From an uncultured Luteitalea sp. (GTDB taxonomy: Bacteria > Acidobacteriota > Vicinamibacteria > Vicinamibacterales > Vicinamibacteraceae): 64,000 nt of DNA. The position numbers and the translations under genes are program-made. The stretch lies in NCBI GenBank assembly GCA_934541105.1, contig CAKTDA010000009.1, positions 1-64,000 on the forward strand, in the 5' to 3' direction. Positions 36,033 through 44,588 of the stretch are shown here, in pieces; position 1 is the stretch's first letter, and each line of letters begins with the position of its first letter. A model generated the notes under the pieces. That model was not told the DNA's origin and did not search any database. It saw only the letters and a program-made list of their open reading frames with translations.

Positions 36033-37745
36033 ATGCGGCGCCTGCTGGCGTGCTTCGGACTGCTGGTCGCGGCCTCGTCGACATCCGTGCCGCAGGCCAC
36101 GGCGCCAGCATCACTCGCGGCGCGACAGCCCGTCACGATCTCCATCGTCGCCACCACGGACCTGCACGGGCACCTCGAGACGCTGCCCTGGCTCTCGGCG
36201 CACGTCGAGAACCTGCGCCGGGCGCGCAAGGCCGACGGCGGCGGCGTGCTGCTCGTGGACTCGGGCGACATGTGGCAGGGCACCCTCGAGTCGAACATCT
36301 CCGAAGGCGCAGCGGTCGTGCGCGCCTACAACGCCCTCGGGTATCACGCGGCCGCCATCGGCAACCACGAGTTCGACTTCGGCCCGGTCGGCGTCAAGAC
36401 CGTGCCTCGCGCACCCGGCGACAACCCGACAGGCAATCTCGAGGCTCAGGCACGTGCCGCGACGTTCCCGCTGCTCGCGGCCAACGTCGTCGCGCGTCCC
36501 GACGGACGACCGTGGACGCCACGCAACGTCCGCCCGTCTGCCATCGTCACCGTCGCAGGCGTGCGCATCGGCATCGTCGGCATCACGACGATGACGACGC
36601 CGGGAGCGACCGATCCACGCAACCTGGTGCGGCTGCGCATCGTGCCGCAGCGCGATGTCGTCGTGCGCGAGGCGGAGCGGCTCAGGGCCACTGGCGCGGC
36701 ACTTGTCGTGGTGCTGGCCCACGCCGGTGGACGCTGCGATGCGTTCGAGGATCCTGACGACTTCGGCAGCTGCCGGCCGCAGAGCGAGATCTTCCGGCTT
36801 GCGCGCGAGCTGCCGCCTGGACTCGTTGACGTCATCGCCGCCGGCCATACGCACCTGGGCATCGCGCATCGCGTCAACGGCATCGCCATCGTCCAGGGCT
36901 TCAACGAAGGGCGGGCATTCAGCCGCGTGGACGTCGTCGTCGATCGCGGCGCCATGAGTGCGGGCGAGGTTCGCATCCATCCGCCGCGGTTCCTCTGCGA
37001 CGGCATCCGGCTGCGCGACGTGTCCACGTGGCAGCCCGACGAGTGCTCACCGCCGCCGTACGAAGGTCGCCCCGTCCGGCACGACGCGCGCCTGCTCGCC
37101 GTGATGCAGGACGACATCGCGCGCGCCCGGACCCGGCGCGAGCAGCCGCTCGGCTTCGAGGTGACGCAACGGTACTGGCACTCGTCGCGCGAGGAATCGC
37201 CGGCGAGCAATCTCGTGGTCGACCTGCTGCGCGCCGCGCGCCCGGGCAGCGACCTCGCGATCTACAACGCCACCGGCACGCGAGCCACGCTGCACCCTGG
37301 CCCTGTGACGTACGGCGACATGTACGCGCTGCTGCCGTTCGACAGCGTCGTGGCGACCGCGACACTGAGCGCTCGCGCCGTCGCCGATGCCGTGGCCCGC
37401 GCCCTCACCCGTGGCACCGTGCCGATCCTGTCGGGCCTCGAGGCCGACGTGACGTGCGATGGCAAGGCGCCACGCGTGGTGCTCTCACGCCATGGCATCC
37501 CGATCGCGCCGGACGGGCGGCTGTCGGTGGTGACGAGCGAGTTCCTCGCCTCCGGCGGGTCGGGCGTGTTCGACGGACTGGAGTCGGTGTTCACGCTGCA
37601 GCTCGACATGCCGATGCGCGAGGCCGTCGTCACGGCAGCGGCGACGTCGGCGTCGAGCATTCGCGATGGCGTGACGGGAGGCTACGACCCGGCGCGCAAG
37701 CGCGTGCGCTTCCCTGACGGCGCGCTGCCGCTGCGCTGTCGCTGA
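36033..37745 (+). CDS. Exported 5'-nucleotidase/2',3'-cyclic phosphodiesterase family protein
   Basis: A 570-residue secreted metallophosphatase. After a signal peptide (LLACFGLLVAASS) the N-terminal dinuclear metal domain shows TTDLHGHLE, DSGDMWQGT, IGNHEFDFG, VVLAHAGG and AAGHTHLG. The C-terminal 5'-nucleotidase domain follows, with ESPASNLVVDLLRAARPGSDLAIYNATGTRATL, VTYGDMYALLPFDSVV and SEFLASGGSGVFDGL. Both domains look intact. The gene begins 8 bp after the DUF1501 stop, so it is probably the third member of that operon. Its last 64 bp overlap the end of the convergent metal ATPase gene. Confidence 0.93.
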   Translation: MRRLLACFGLLVAASSTSVPQATAPASLAARQPVTISIVATTDLHGHLETLPWLSAHVENLRRARKADGGGVLLVDSGDMWQGTLESNISEGAAVVRAYNALGYHAAAIGNHEFDFGPVGVKTVPRAPGDNPTGNLEAQARAATFPLLAANVVARPDGRPWTPRNVRPSAIVTVAGVRIGIVGITTMTTPGATDPRNLVRLRIVPQRDVVVREAERLRATGAALVVVLAHAGGRCDAFEDPDDFGSCRPQSEIFRLARELPPGLVDVIAAGHTHLGIAHRVNGIAIVQGFNEGRAFSRVDVVVDRGAMSAGEVRIHPPRFLCDGIRLRDVSTWQPDECSPPPYEGRPVRHDARLLAVMQDDIARARTRREQPLGFEVTQRYWHSSREESPASNLVVDLLRAARPGSDLAIYNATGTRATLHPGPVTYGDMYALLPFDSVVATATLSARAVADAVARALTRGTVPILSGLEADVTCDGKAPRVVLSRHGIPIAPDGRLSVVTSEFLASGGSGVFDGLESVFTLQLDMPMREAVVTAAATSASSIRDGVTGGYDPARKRVRFPDGALPLRCR

Positions 37746-39661
37746 CCCGCGCGGTCGTCCCTGTACGCGAGCAGGCGGAGCGCGTTGGCGAGCACGACGA
37801 GGGTGCTGCCTTCGTGCAGCACGACGGCCGGGCCGATGCCGATGAGGCCAGATGTCGTCGACACGATGAGCACGGCAATCACGCCGAGCGCGAGCGCCAG
37901 GTTCTGGACGATGACCGTGCGTGTGCGGCGTGCGAGGCCGATCGCGAACGGCACCTGCGCGATGTCGTCGCTCATCAGCGCGACGTCGGCCGCTTCCATG
38001 GCCGCCGCGGTGCCGGCGGCGCCCATGGCAATGCCCACGGTCGCCTGCGCGAGGGCCGGCGCGTCGTTGACGCCGTCGCCAATCATCGCGATGCCGCCGT
38101 AGCGAGCCCGCAGCGCCTCGATGGCGAGGGCCTTCTCCTCGGGCAGCAGCTGCGCCTGCACCTCGTCCACCCCGACGAGGCGACCGATGGCCGTGGCCAC
38201 CTCCTCGTTGTCTCCGGTCAGCATCACGACGGGGCGCACGCCCAGGCTGCGCACGGCGTCGAGCGCAGCCCTGGCCGTGGGCCGCGGCGTGTCGGCCACG
38301 CCAATCACGCCGAGCCAGCGCGAGCCGTGGCGAACCACCATCGTGCTGCGCGCCTGTGCCTGCAACGCCGCGACGGCCTCGCGTACGCGCGACGGCACGT
38401 CGTCTGGCGTGTCGGCCCACATCCTCAGGCTGCCGATCTCGACGTCCTCCCCGGCGACGCGTGACCGCACGCCACGCGCCGTCACGCTCTCGAGTGCCGC
38501 AGCGTCGGGGAGCTCGAGTGCATCCGCTGTCGCGCGCCTCACGATGGCTTCCGCGAGGGGGTGCTGCGACTGGCGTTCGACGGCGGCGGCCACGGCAAGG
38601 AGTGTCGGGGCGTCGCCATCGAGCGGCACGACGTCGGTGACCTCGGGACGACCGACCGTCAGCGTGCCCGTCTTGTCCACCGCGAGCGCCCGCACCATGC
38701 CGAGCGCCTCGAGCTGCGCCCCGCCCTTGACCAGCACACCATGTCTTGCCGCCTGCGCGATCCCCGACAGGACGGCGGCAGGCGTGCCGAGCGCCAGCGC
38801 GCAGGGCGACGCGGCGACGAGCAGCGCGAGCCCGCGGTAGATGCTCGTCTCCCAGGGCCAGGTGCCGAGCAGCGGGGGGATCAGGATCAGGAGCGCGGCC
38901 GCGAGGAGCACCAGCGGCACGAACACGCGCTCGAACCGCGTGGCGAGCTGCTCGGTGCGCGCCTTCTTGCGCTGCGCCTCGGCCACGAGCGTGATGATGC
39001 GGTCCACGGTCCGCTCGCCCGCGCCGCCGGTCGTCTCGACGCGGAGTGCGCCGTCGCCGTTGACGGTCCCCGCGAACACCTGATCGCCAGGCGCCTTGTC
39101 CACGGGAACCGACTCGCCGGTGATCGGGGCCTGGTCCACGGCCGATCGACCGATGCGGACCACGCCGTCCACGGGGATTCGCTCCGAGGGCCGCACGAGG
39201 ACCATCACGCCGTGGGCGACGTCCTCGACGGGCACGATCCTGTCGCTGCCGTCGGCATCGAGCACACGCGCCGTCGCGGGCGTGAGGTCGCCGAGCGCGC
39301 GGATCGCACCCGTGGCGCGCCCCATCGCGTAATGCTCGAGTGCGTTCGCGAGGGAGAAGAGGAACAGGAGGAACGTGCCTTCGACCCACTCGCCGAGCGC
39401 CGCCGCGCCGATGGCGGCAAGCAGCATCAGCAGGTCGATGTCGGCGCGGTAGTCCCCGGCGCGCAGCACCGCGAGGTTCGTGCGCACGAGGTCCCACGCG
39501 CCGCACGTCATCGCGGCGACGTAGATCGCCACGGCGGCACCGTGCGACAGGCCCGCGAACCGCTCGCCAATCCAGCCGGCAAGCATCAGGACGCCGCAGG
39601 CAAGGCTCAACGCGAGGCGCGCGTCGAGGCGCCAGCCTGCATGGGTCGTCTCGTCGGCCAT
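37682..39661 (-). CDS. Heavy-metal P1B-type ATPase (SPC/P1B-4 type)
   Basis: A 659-residue membrane pump. Phosphorylation site DKTGT (D329), TGES (181-184), TGDN and GDGVNDAPAL are all present. The metal-site helix has SPC (285-287) rather than CPC, and the late helix carries HEGSTLVVLANALRLL. This SPC plus HEG(G/S)T pattern marks the P1B-4 group, which exports cobalt, ferrous iron or similar divalent ions; specificity here is inferred. There is no N-terminal HMA or His-rich metal-binding domain. The start ATG at 39661 lies 5 bp after the stop of the FMN reductase gene. Its 3' end overlaps the convergent nucleotidase gene by 64 bp, and the overlap encodes a basic tail (QRQRSGSAPSGKRTRLRAGS). 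Confidence 0.93.
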   Translation of the reverse strand: MADETTHAGWRLDARLALSLACGVLMLAGWIGERFAGLSHGAAVAIYVAAMTCGAWDLVRTNLAVLRAGDYRADIDLLMLLAAIGAAALGEWVEGTFLLFLFSLANALEHYAMGRATGAIRALGDLTPATARVLDADGSDRIVPVEDVAHGVMVLVRPSERIPVDGVVRIGRSAVDQAPITGESVPVDKAPGDQVFAGTVNGDGALRVETTGGAGERTVDRIITLVAEAQRKKARTEQLATRFERVFVPLVLLAAALLILIPPLLGTWPWETSIYRGLALLVAASPCALALGTPAAVLSGIAQAARHGVLVKGGAQLEALGMVRALAVDKTGTLTVGRPEVTDVVPLDGDAPTLLAVAAAVERQSQHPLAEAIVRRATADALELPDAAALESVTARGVRSRVAGEDVEIGSLRMWADTPDDVPSRVREAVAALQAQARSTMVVRHGSRWLGVIGVADTPRPTARAALDAVRSLGVRPVVMLTGDNEEVATAIGRLVGVDEVQAQLLPEEKALAIEALRARYGGIAMIGDGVNDAPALAQATVGIAMGAAGTAAAMEAADVALMSDDIAQVPFAIGLARRTRTVIVQNLALALGVIAVLIVSTTSGLIGIGPAVVLHEGSTLVVLANALRLLAYRDDRAGQRQRSGSAPSGKRTRLRAGS

Positions 39662-39666
39662 GGCGA

Positions 39667-40239
39667 TCAGCTCGACGGCACGCGGAGGGCGCGCAGCACG
39701 CCTTCGAGGCGCGCAATCTCGGTGAGCATCGCGGCGGCGGAGGCATCGATCACCGCCGAGGACGTGAACGTGCCGGCCTCGTCGATGTGCGACGTGAACA
39801 TCGGGATGGCGACGTACTCGGACACCGGCACCATCCGCAGGCCGCACAGCATCGCCTTCACGGGCTGCACGGCGCGCAGCCCCGCCGACACGCCGCCATA
39901 GCTGACGAAGCCGACGGGCTTGTAGGCCCACTCGTGTACGAGGTAGTCGATGGCGTTCAGCAGGCTCGGCGCCGGGGCGTGGTTGTACTCGGGTGTCACG
40001 AACACGAAGGCATCGGCGCGCGACACGGTCTCGCTCCAGGCCTTCGTGTGGGCGTGCCGGTAGTTGCGGAGCCGCGGGTGGTCGGGCTCGTCGAAGAGCG
40101 GCAGCGCGACAGCCGCGAGATCGACGACCTCGACGTCGAACGCGCCATGGGCGCGGGCCTGCTGCTCGAACCATGTGCCGACGGCTGGGCCCTTGCGGCC
40201 CTGCCTGGTGCTGACGACGAGGATCTGCAGGAGAGGCAT
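39667..40239 (-). CDS. NADPH-dependent FMN reductase family protein
   Basis: Flavodoxin-fold cytoplasmic reductase of 190 residues. ILVVSTRQGRKGPAVGTWF supplies the phosphate-binding loop for FMN, VFVTPEYNHAPAPSLLNAID is the family hallmark, and VGFVSYGGVSAGLRAVQ follows. The ATG at 40239 (MPLLQILVV) is chosen because it sits at the first beta-strand with a GGAGAG purine stretch upstream. It probably shares a transcript with the metal ATPase (5 bp apart). Physiological acceptors may include quinones, chromate or ferric iron; the pairing with a P1B-4 pump suggests metal or redox stress. Confidence 0.92.
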   Translation of the reverse strand: MPLLQILVVSTRQGRKGPAVGTWFEQQARAHGAFDVEVVDLAAVALPLFDEPDHPRLRNYRHAHTKAWSETVSRADAFVFVTPEYNHAPAPSLLNAIDYLVHEWAYKPVGFVSYGGVSAGLRAVQPVKAMLCGLRMVPVSEYVAIPMFTSHIDEAGTFTSSAVIDASAAAMLTEIARLEGVLRALRVPSS

Positions 40240-40330
40240 CGCGGTCCAGTATGCCTGCGAGCCCATGAGACGGCGATGAGATGCGCCCGCTCACGTGCCC
40301 GCACCCGGCGCGGCACGGCGCGCCGGGACG

Positions 40331-42742
40331 TCACTGGCGCAACAACCACACCTCGTGGAGGCGGGAGTGCTGGCGCCAGTTGCGGTCGCTTTCATCGATG
40401 TCGTCGAACGTCAGCACGAGGCGGCGCGTCCGGACGGCATCCTGCGGCACGACGTACTCCTTGAACTCGCCGAGGGCGGTGCCGTACACACGCGCCGTCG
40501 CCGTGGCGCCGTTGATCCGCAGCTTTGCCTCACCGTTGCCGTTCAGGCGCACGACGTAGCCGGCATCCGGGTCCACCTGCTCGTAGACGATGGCAACCGG
40601 CCAGCGGAGGCTGTCCTGCCACGACAGGCGCTTGCGGCTGCGCCCCTGGTCCTCCCAGGTGAAGTGCGGCGTGGGCCCGACCTGCACGCCGGTCGCCCCG
40701 GCCCTGGCTCGCTGCACGCGCGGCGACTTCGCGATGTTGCCGATGTCGTCGTAGAAGCTGCCGGCGCCCGGGTCCTCCCAGCGTGCCAGCTGCTCGAGCC
40801 GTGCCACACGCGCCGGTTCGTCGGGCAGCGCGAGCGCCGCCGTGAGCTCGTCCTCCAGCCACCACCTGTTGTTCAGCGGATGGTGCAGGAAGTCGAGCAC
40901 GGCGCCGCGCTCGGTGCCGCTCGCCTTGTAGCGCGGTGTATCGAGCTGCATGCCGATGCCCGAGAAGAGCAACGCGCCGAGGTCCTCGATCCGCTGGCGC
41001 CACGGGTCGTGCTCCCCGGGCGTGCTGGCCTCGGCAAGCACCCGGCGCGCCGCGGCAGCGGCCGCTGCCGCTCCGTCGCGACGGGCATCGAGCAGCACGC
41101 GGTTCGCGCGGTCCTCGAGCGCGCCCTCACGCAACAGGCGATGGCGCGTGAACGCGTCGTAGTACGCGCGGAAGAGCGCCTGCTGCCAGCGCCAGTTCGC
41201 CTCCAGCGTCGGCACCTCGCGCTCGAGCTGCTGCCAGGCCGCCAGCGTGCCGTCCACCGCGCCGTTGGTCGCGAGCGGTCCTTCCCAGTTCTTCTCGAGG
41301 GCGAGGAGGCCGTCTGCCGCACGCGCCGCCACCGGCTCGCCGAAGAACAGCCGGGCATACTCGATCAGGATCTCGCGCGGCGTCGCCGACGGCTGCCATG
41401 CCTTCCGGCTCCAGATCGCCTTGTTCACATCGTCGTTCACGCCGTCGGAATAGGTGATGAAGCCATCGGTGTGGCCGGCAATGCGGTCGTGGAGGCCGGC
41501 GTAGAACACCGGCCGCGGGTTGATCGGCTCACGCCCGAGCGTCAGGTTGAAGGCCGGGTCCCAGTCGGGCACCACGTACTGTGCGCGCACGGCGTGCGTG
41601 ATGTCGGGATAGTCGCGCAGGCGGTACCGCGGGTCGAGGCGCGCGCGCGTCTCGAGCAGGGGCGGGCTGCTCGGCCCGGCCACGAGTCCCCCGAACCACG
41701 GCCATGTCGCGCCGTTGATCTGCGTGTAGATCCAGTCGATCTGGTCCTGCGGGAACCACTGCAGCGACAGCCACACCTGCGCCTGCGGGTGGTGCCGCCG
41801 GACGCGGGCTGCGAGGTCCCCGAGGTACGGCAGCACGAGTTGCGCGGCGTTGTGCCCGGGATCACCGCCAGGAACGAAGATCGCGTCGAGCCGCGGCATC
41901 TGCGCGAAGAGCGCCTCGAGCGTGTCGAGCGTCTTCGCGCGAAGGGCTGCGTCGGCAAGGTCGAAGTCGGCCGGCGCCCAGATCCAGTAGTCGAGGTCGT
42001 ACTTCGCGCAGATGCGGCTGATCGCGACGTTCATCGCCTCGCGCGAAATCGGGAAGTGCGGACTGACGCGTGTGTCCTGCAGTGGGATGTTCTCGATGCT
42101 GTTGGCGCCAAACAGCGCCAGTTCGCGGATGTAGCGGTCGTAGCGGGCCTCGTCCCACGCGTCGTACGTGTTCGAGTGCTGGCGGTACCCGAGCTGGTGG
42201 CCGCGAATCGCGTAGGCAGGCGCCGACGCGACGTCGAGTGCCGCCGGCACGCCGCGCGCCGATCCGGCAGGCGCGCCGGGCGACCAGCGGAGCGATCGGA
42301 GCAGTTCGCCGACGCCGAACAGCGCGCCGCGGCCGTCGGCGCCGAGCACCCAGACCACCGTCTGCGCGCCGCGCGCTTCGACCTTCACGTGGAACGCCTC
42401 GGCGTGCCGGGCCTCGGCTGGCGATGCGGGCACCCGCAGGCTGCCGTCGGCCACCCATGGCGCCGGAGCCCCGGGCTCGAGTCCAGAGGCCATGGCGACG
42501 ACGACACCCGGTGCCGACGGCCAGGTCGTGGCGATACCCGGCCTGGTCCCGAGGCGCGACGCGATCTCCTCCTGCAGGACCTCCGCCGCGGCACGCTCGG
42601 CAGCAGGCCGCGGATCGCTGCGTACGACGATTGTCGCGGCTCCGAGATCGACGAGATCCTCGGACGCGGTTGCTGGTGCGGCGACGGCGAGTGGGAACAG
42701 GACGGCCAGGGACAGGAGCGGGGAACGTGACGGGAGGAACAC
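40331..42742 (-). CDS. Large secreted glycoside hydrolase-like protein (GH20b/GH67-N type N-domain)
   Basis: An 803-residue exported protein. A signal (SLAVLFPLAVAAPATASE) is followed by a beta-sandwich N-domain common to GH20/GH67/GH84 enzymes (TIVVRSDPRPAAERAAAEVLQEEIASRLG), then a TIM-barrel region: AIRGHQLGYRQHSNTYDAWDEARYDRYIRELALFGANSIENIPLQDT, DAIFVPGGDPGHN, WLSLQWFP and GFITYSDGVNDDVNKAIW. A long helical segment and a C-terminal beta-domain (VVRLNGNGEAKLRINGATATARV) follow. I cannot fix the CAZy family or the catalytic acids. The start is a GTG at 42742 within a good signal peptide. It ends an eight-gene minus-strand run and lies 32 bp after the ABC exporter. Confidence 0.7.
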   Translation of the reverse strand: MFLPSRSPLLSLAVLFPLAVAAPATASEDLVDLGAATIVVRSDPRPAAERAAAEVLQEEIASRLGTRPGIATTWPSAPGVVVAMASGLEPGAPAPWVADGSLRVPASPAEARHAEAFHVKVEARGAQTVVWVLGADGRGALFGVGELLRSLRWSPGAPAGSARGVPAALDVASAPAYAIRGHQLGYRQHSNTYDAWDEARYDRYIRELALFGANSIENIPLQDTRVSPHFPISREAMNVAISRICAKYDLDYWIWAPADFDLADAALRAKTLDTLEALFAQMPRLDAIFVPGGDPGHNAAQLVLPYLGDLAARVRRHHPQAQVWLSLQWFPQDQIDWIYTQINGATWPWFGGLVAGPSSPPLLETRARLDPRYRLRDYPDITHAVRAQYVVPDWDPAFNLTLGREPINPRPVFYAGLHDRIAGHTDGFITYSDGVNDDVNKAIWSRKAWQPSATPREILIEYARLFFGEPVAARAADGLLALEKNWEGPLATNGAVDGTLAAWQQLEREVPTLEANWRWQQALFRAYYDAFTRHRLLREGALEDRANRVLLDARRDGAAAAAAAARRVLAEASTPGEHDPWRQRIEDLGALLFSGIGMQLDTPRYKASGTERGAVLDFLHHPLNNRWWLEDELTAALALPDEPARVARLEQLARWEDPGAGSFYDDIGNIAKSPRVQRARAGATGVQVGPTPHFTWEDQGRSRKRLSWQDSLRWPVAIVYEQVDPDAGYVVRLNGNGEAKLRINGATATARVYGTALGEFKEYVVPQDAVRTRRLVLTFDDIDESDRNWRQHSRLHEVWLLRQ

Positions 42743-42774
42743 CCGAGCGCTTGTATCACGCCCGCGCGCGGGAG

Positions 42775-44574
42775 TCAGCCCTGCTCGCGCAGCATGCCGG
42801 CGTACAGCCCGTCGAGCGCGACGAGATCCTCGTGCGTGCCCCGCTCGACGATGCGGCCGGCGTCGAGGACGAGGATCTGGTCCGCCTGCCGGATCGTCGC
42901 GAGCCGGTGGGCGATCACGAACGCCGTGCGGCCTGCCAGCAGGTGCTCGAACGCATCGAACACGAGCCGCTCGGACTCCACGTCGAGGCCAGACGTCGGC
43001 TCGTCGAGCAGCACGATTGGTGCGTCGCGGACCATCGCGCGTGCGATCGCGAGCCGCTGCCGCTGGCCGCCCGACAGGGGGTGCCCGCCGGCACCGACGA
43101 TCGTGTCGTACCCCTCGGGCAGGTCCTCGATGAACTCGTGCGCATGCGCGGCCGTCGCCGCGGCGATGATCTGCTCGCGGGTGGCGTCCTCTGTGCCGTA
43201 GGCGATGTTCTGCCAGACGGGCGCCCCGAACAGCTGCGACTCCTGGAGCACGAACGCCATCTGCCGCCGCAGCGACCGTGCGGTGACGGCGCGCACGTCC
43301 ACGTCGTCCACGAGCACGGCGCCGCTCGTGACGTCGTAGAAGCGCGGGATCAGGCTCACGAGCGTGCTCTTGCCGCTGCCGCTGCGCCCGACGAGGCCCA
43401 CCCGCTGCCCGGGCTCCGCGATGAGCGAGACGTCCGACAGCACGGGACGCCCGGGCTGGTACGCGAACGTGACGTCGCGGAACTCCACGCGGCCGCGAAC
43501 CGACCCAAGCGCGCGCCGATCGGGTGCCCGCGGCAGGCGCTCGTCGGTGGCGAGCACCTCGCGGACCCGCTCGAGGCCGACCGATGCCTGCGCAGCCGTC
43601 GTGCTCGTGCGGGCAAGCGACTGGATGGGCGTGAACAGGCGGGCGAGGTATGCGAGGAACACCACGAGGCCGCCGGCGGTCATGGCGTCGGTCAGCACGA
43701 GCCGGGCGCCGAACCAGAGCACGGCCGCCGTGCCGGTGGCCACGAGCACGGTCACGACCGACGGCAGCAGCGCGCGGAGGCGGCGGGCGCGCAGTCCGGC
43801 CTCGACGCTCTCGAGGCTCTTGGCATCGAGCCGCTGGAGCTCGAACCGGCCCTGCGCGAACGCCTTGACCACGCGGATGGACGTCAGCCCCTCCTGCACG
43901 ATCGAGACGAGCTCGCCCTGCCTGCGCCGCACGTCGTGCGTGGACGCCCGCAACAGGTGTCGGAGCCGGTACGCGAACAGCGCGAGTAGCGGCGTCACCG
44001 ACATCGCCACGAGCGTGAAGTTCCAGTTGAGCGAGAACATCACCACCAGCACGCCGACGATGGTGAGGACGTCCACGACCATCGAGACGAGCGCCTGCGA
44101 CGTGAAGTCCTGCACGGCTCGGACGTCGTCGGTGATCGTGCTGATCAGCGGGCCTGTCTGCCGCCTGTCGTAGAACGAGAGCGACAACCGCTGGAGGTGC
44201 GCGTAGATCGACTGGCGGAGGTCGTGCGCCACCCACTGGCCCACGCTGGCCGTGTAGTAGGCGCTCGCGTACCCCGCTGCCGCCTCGACGAGCGCGACCA
44301 CGATGGTGGCGCCGGCCGCGGCGTTCAGGATCGTGAGCGGCCCACCCGAGCCGAGCAGGCCCTCGATGGCAGGAGGCAGCGGCTCGCTCCCTAGTACGGA
44401 ATCGAGCACCACCTTCAGTGGCCACGGTGATGCCAGCCGCGCGATCGTCTGCACGGCCATCGCCAGCGCGACGAGCGCCAGCGTGCCGCGGTACGGCCCG
44501 ACGAGTTCGATCAGGAAGCGCGACGCGCCCGGAGTGCCCTGCCGCGCGGGAGCCATCGCGTGGCCTTGTATCAC
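42775..44574 (-). CDS. ABC-type exporter, fused permease and ATPase (MsbA/multidrug type)
   Basis: A half-transporter of 599 residues. Six membrane helices lie in residues 25-320, including the exporter signature region LSFYDRRQTGPLISTITDDVRAVQDFTS. The ATPase domain shows Walker A GLVGRSGSGKST, Q-loop FVLQESQLFGAPVWQNIAYG, signature LSGGQRQRLAIARAM, Walker B IVLLDEPTSGLD and the His switch VIAHRLAT. It probably works as a homodimer exporting a lipid, peptide or drug. The start may be the GTG/ATG pair at 44574 or the ATG at 44556 (MAPARQG). It follows the permease/binding-protein gene by 14 bp. Confidence 0.93.
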   Translation of the reverse strand: MIQGHAMAPARQGTPGASRFLIELVGPYRGTLALVALAMAVQTIARLASPWPLKVVLDSVLGSEPLPPAIEGLLGSGGPLTILNAAAGATIVVALVEAAAGYASAYYTASVGQWVAHDLRQSIYAHLQRLSLSFYDRRQTGPLISTITDDVRAVQDFTSQALVSMVVDVLTIVGVLVVMFSLNWNFTLVAMSVTPLLALFAYRLRHLLRASTHDVRRRQGELVSIVQEGLTSIRVVKAFAQGRFELQRLDAKSLESVEAGLRARRLRALLPSVVTVLVATGTAAVLWFGARLVLTDAMTAGGLVVFLAYLARLFTPIQSLARTSTTAAQASVGLERVREVLATDERLPRAPDRRALGSVRGRVEFRDVTFAYQPGRPVLSDVSLIAEPGQRVGLVGRSGSGKSTLVSLIPRFYDVTSGAVLVDDVDVRAVTARSLRRQMAFVLQESQLFGAPVWQNIAYGTEDATREQIIAAATAAHAHEFIEDLPEGYDTIVGAGGHPLSGGQRQRLAIARAMVRDAPIVLLDEPTSGLDVESERLVFDAFEHLLAGRTAFVIAHRLATIRQADQILVLDAGRIVERGTHEDLVALDGLYAGMLREQG

Positions 44575-44588
44575 ACCCGCGCGAGCGG

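Noticed and set aside
37682..39661. Copper exporter CopA as partner of the copper chaperone
   Set aside because: The metal motif is SPC with HEGST, not CPC, and the gene is 20 kb from csoR; P1B-4 specificity fits better.
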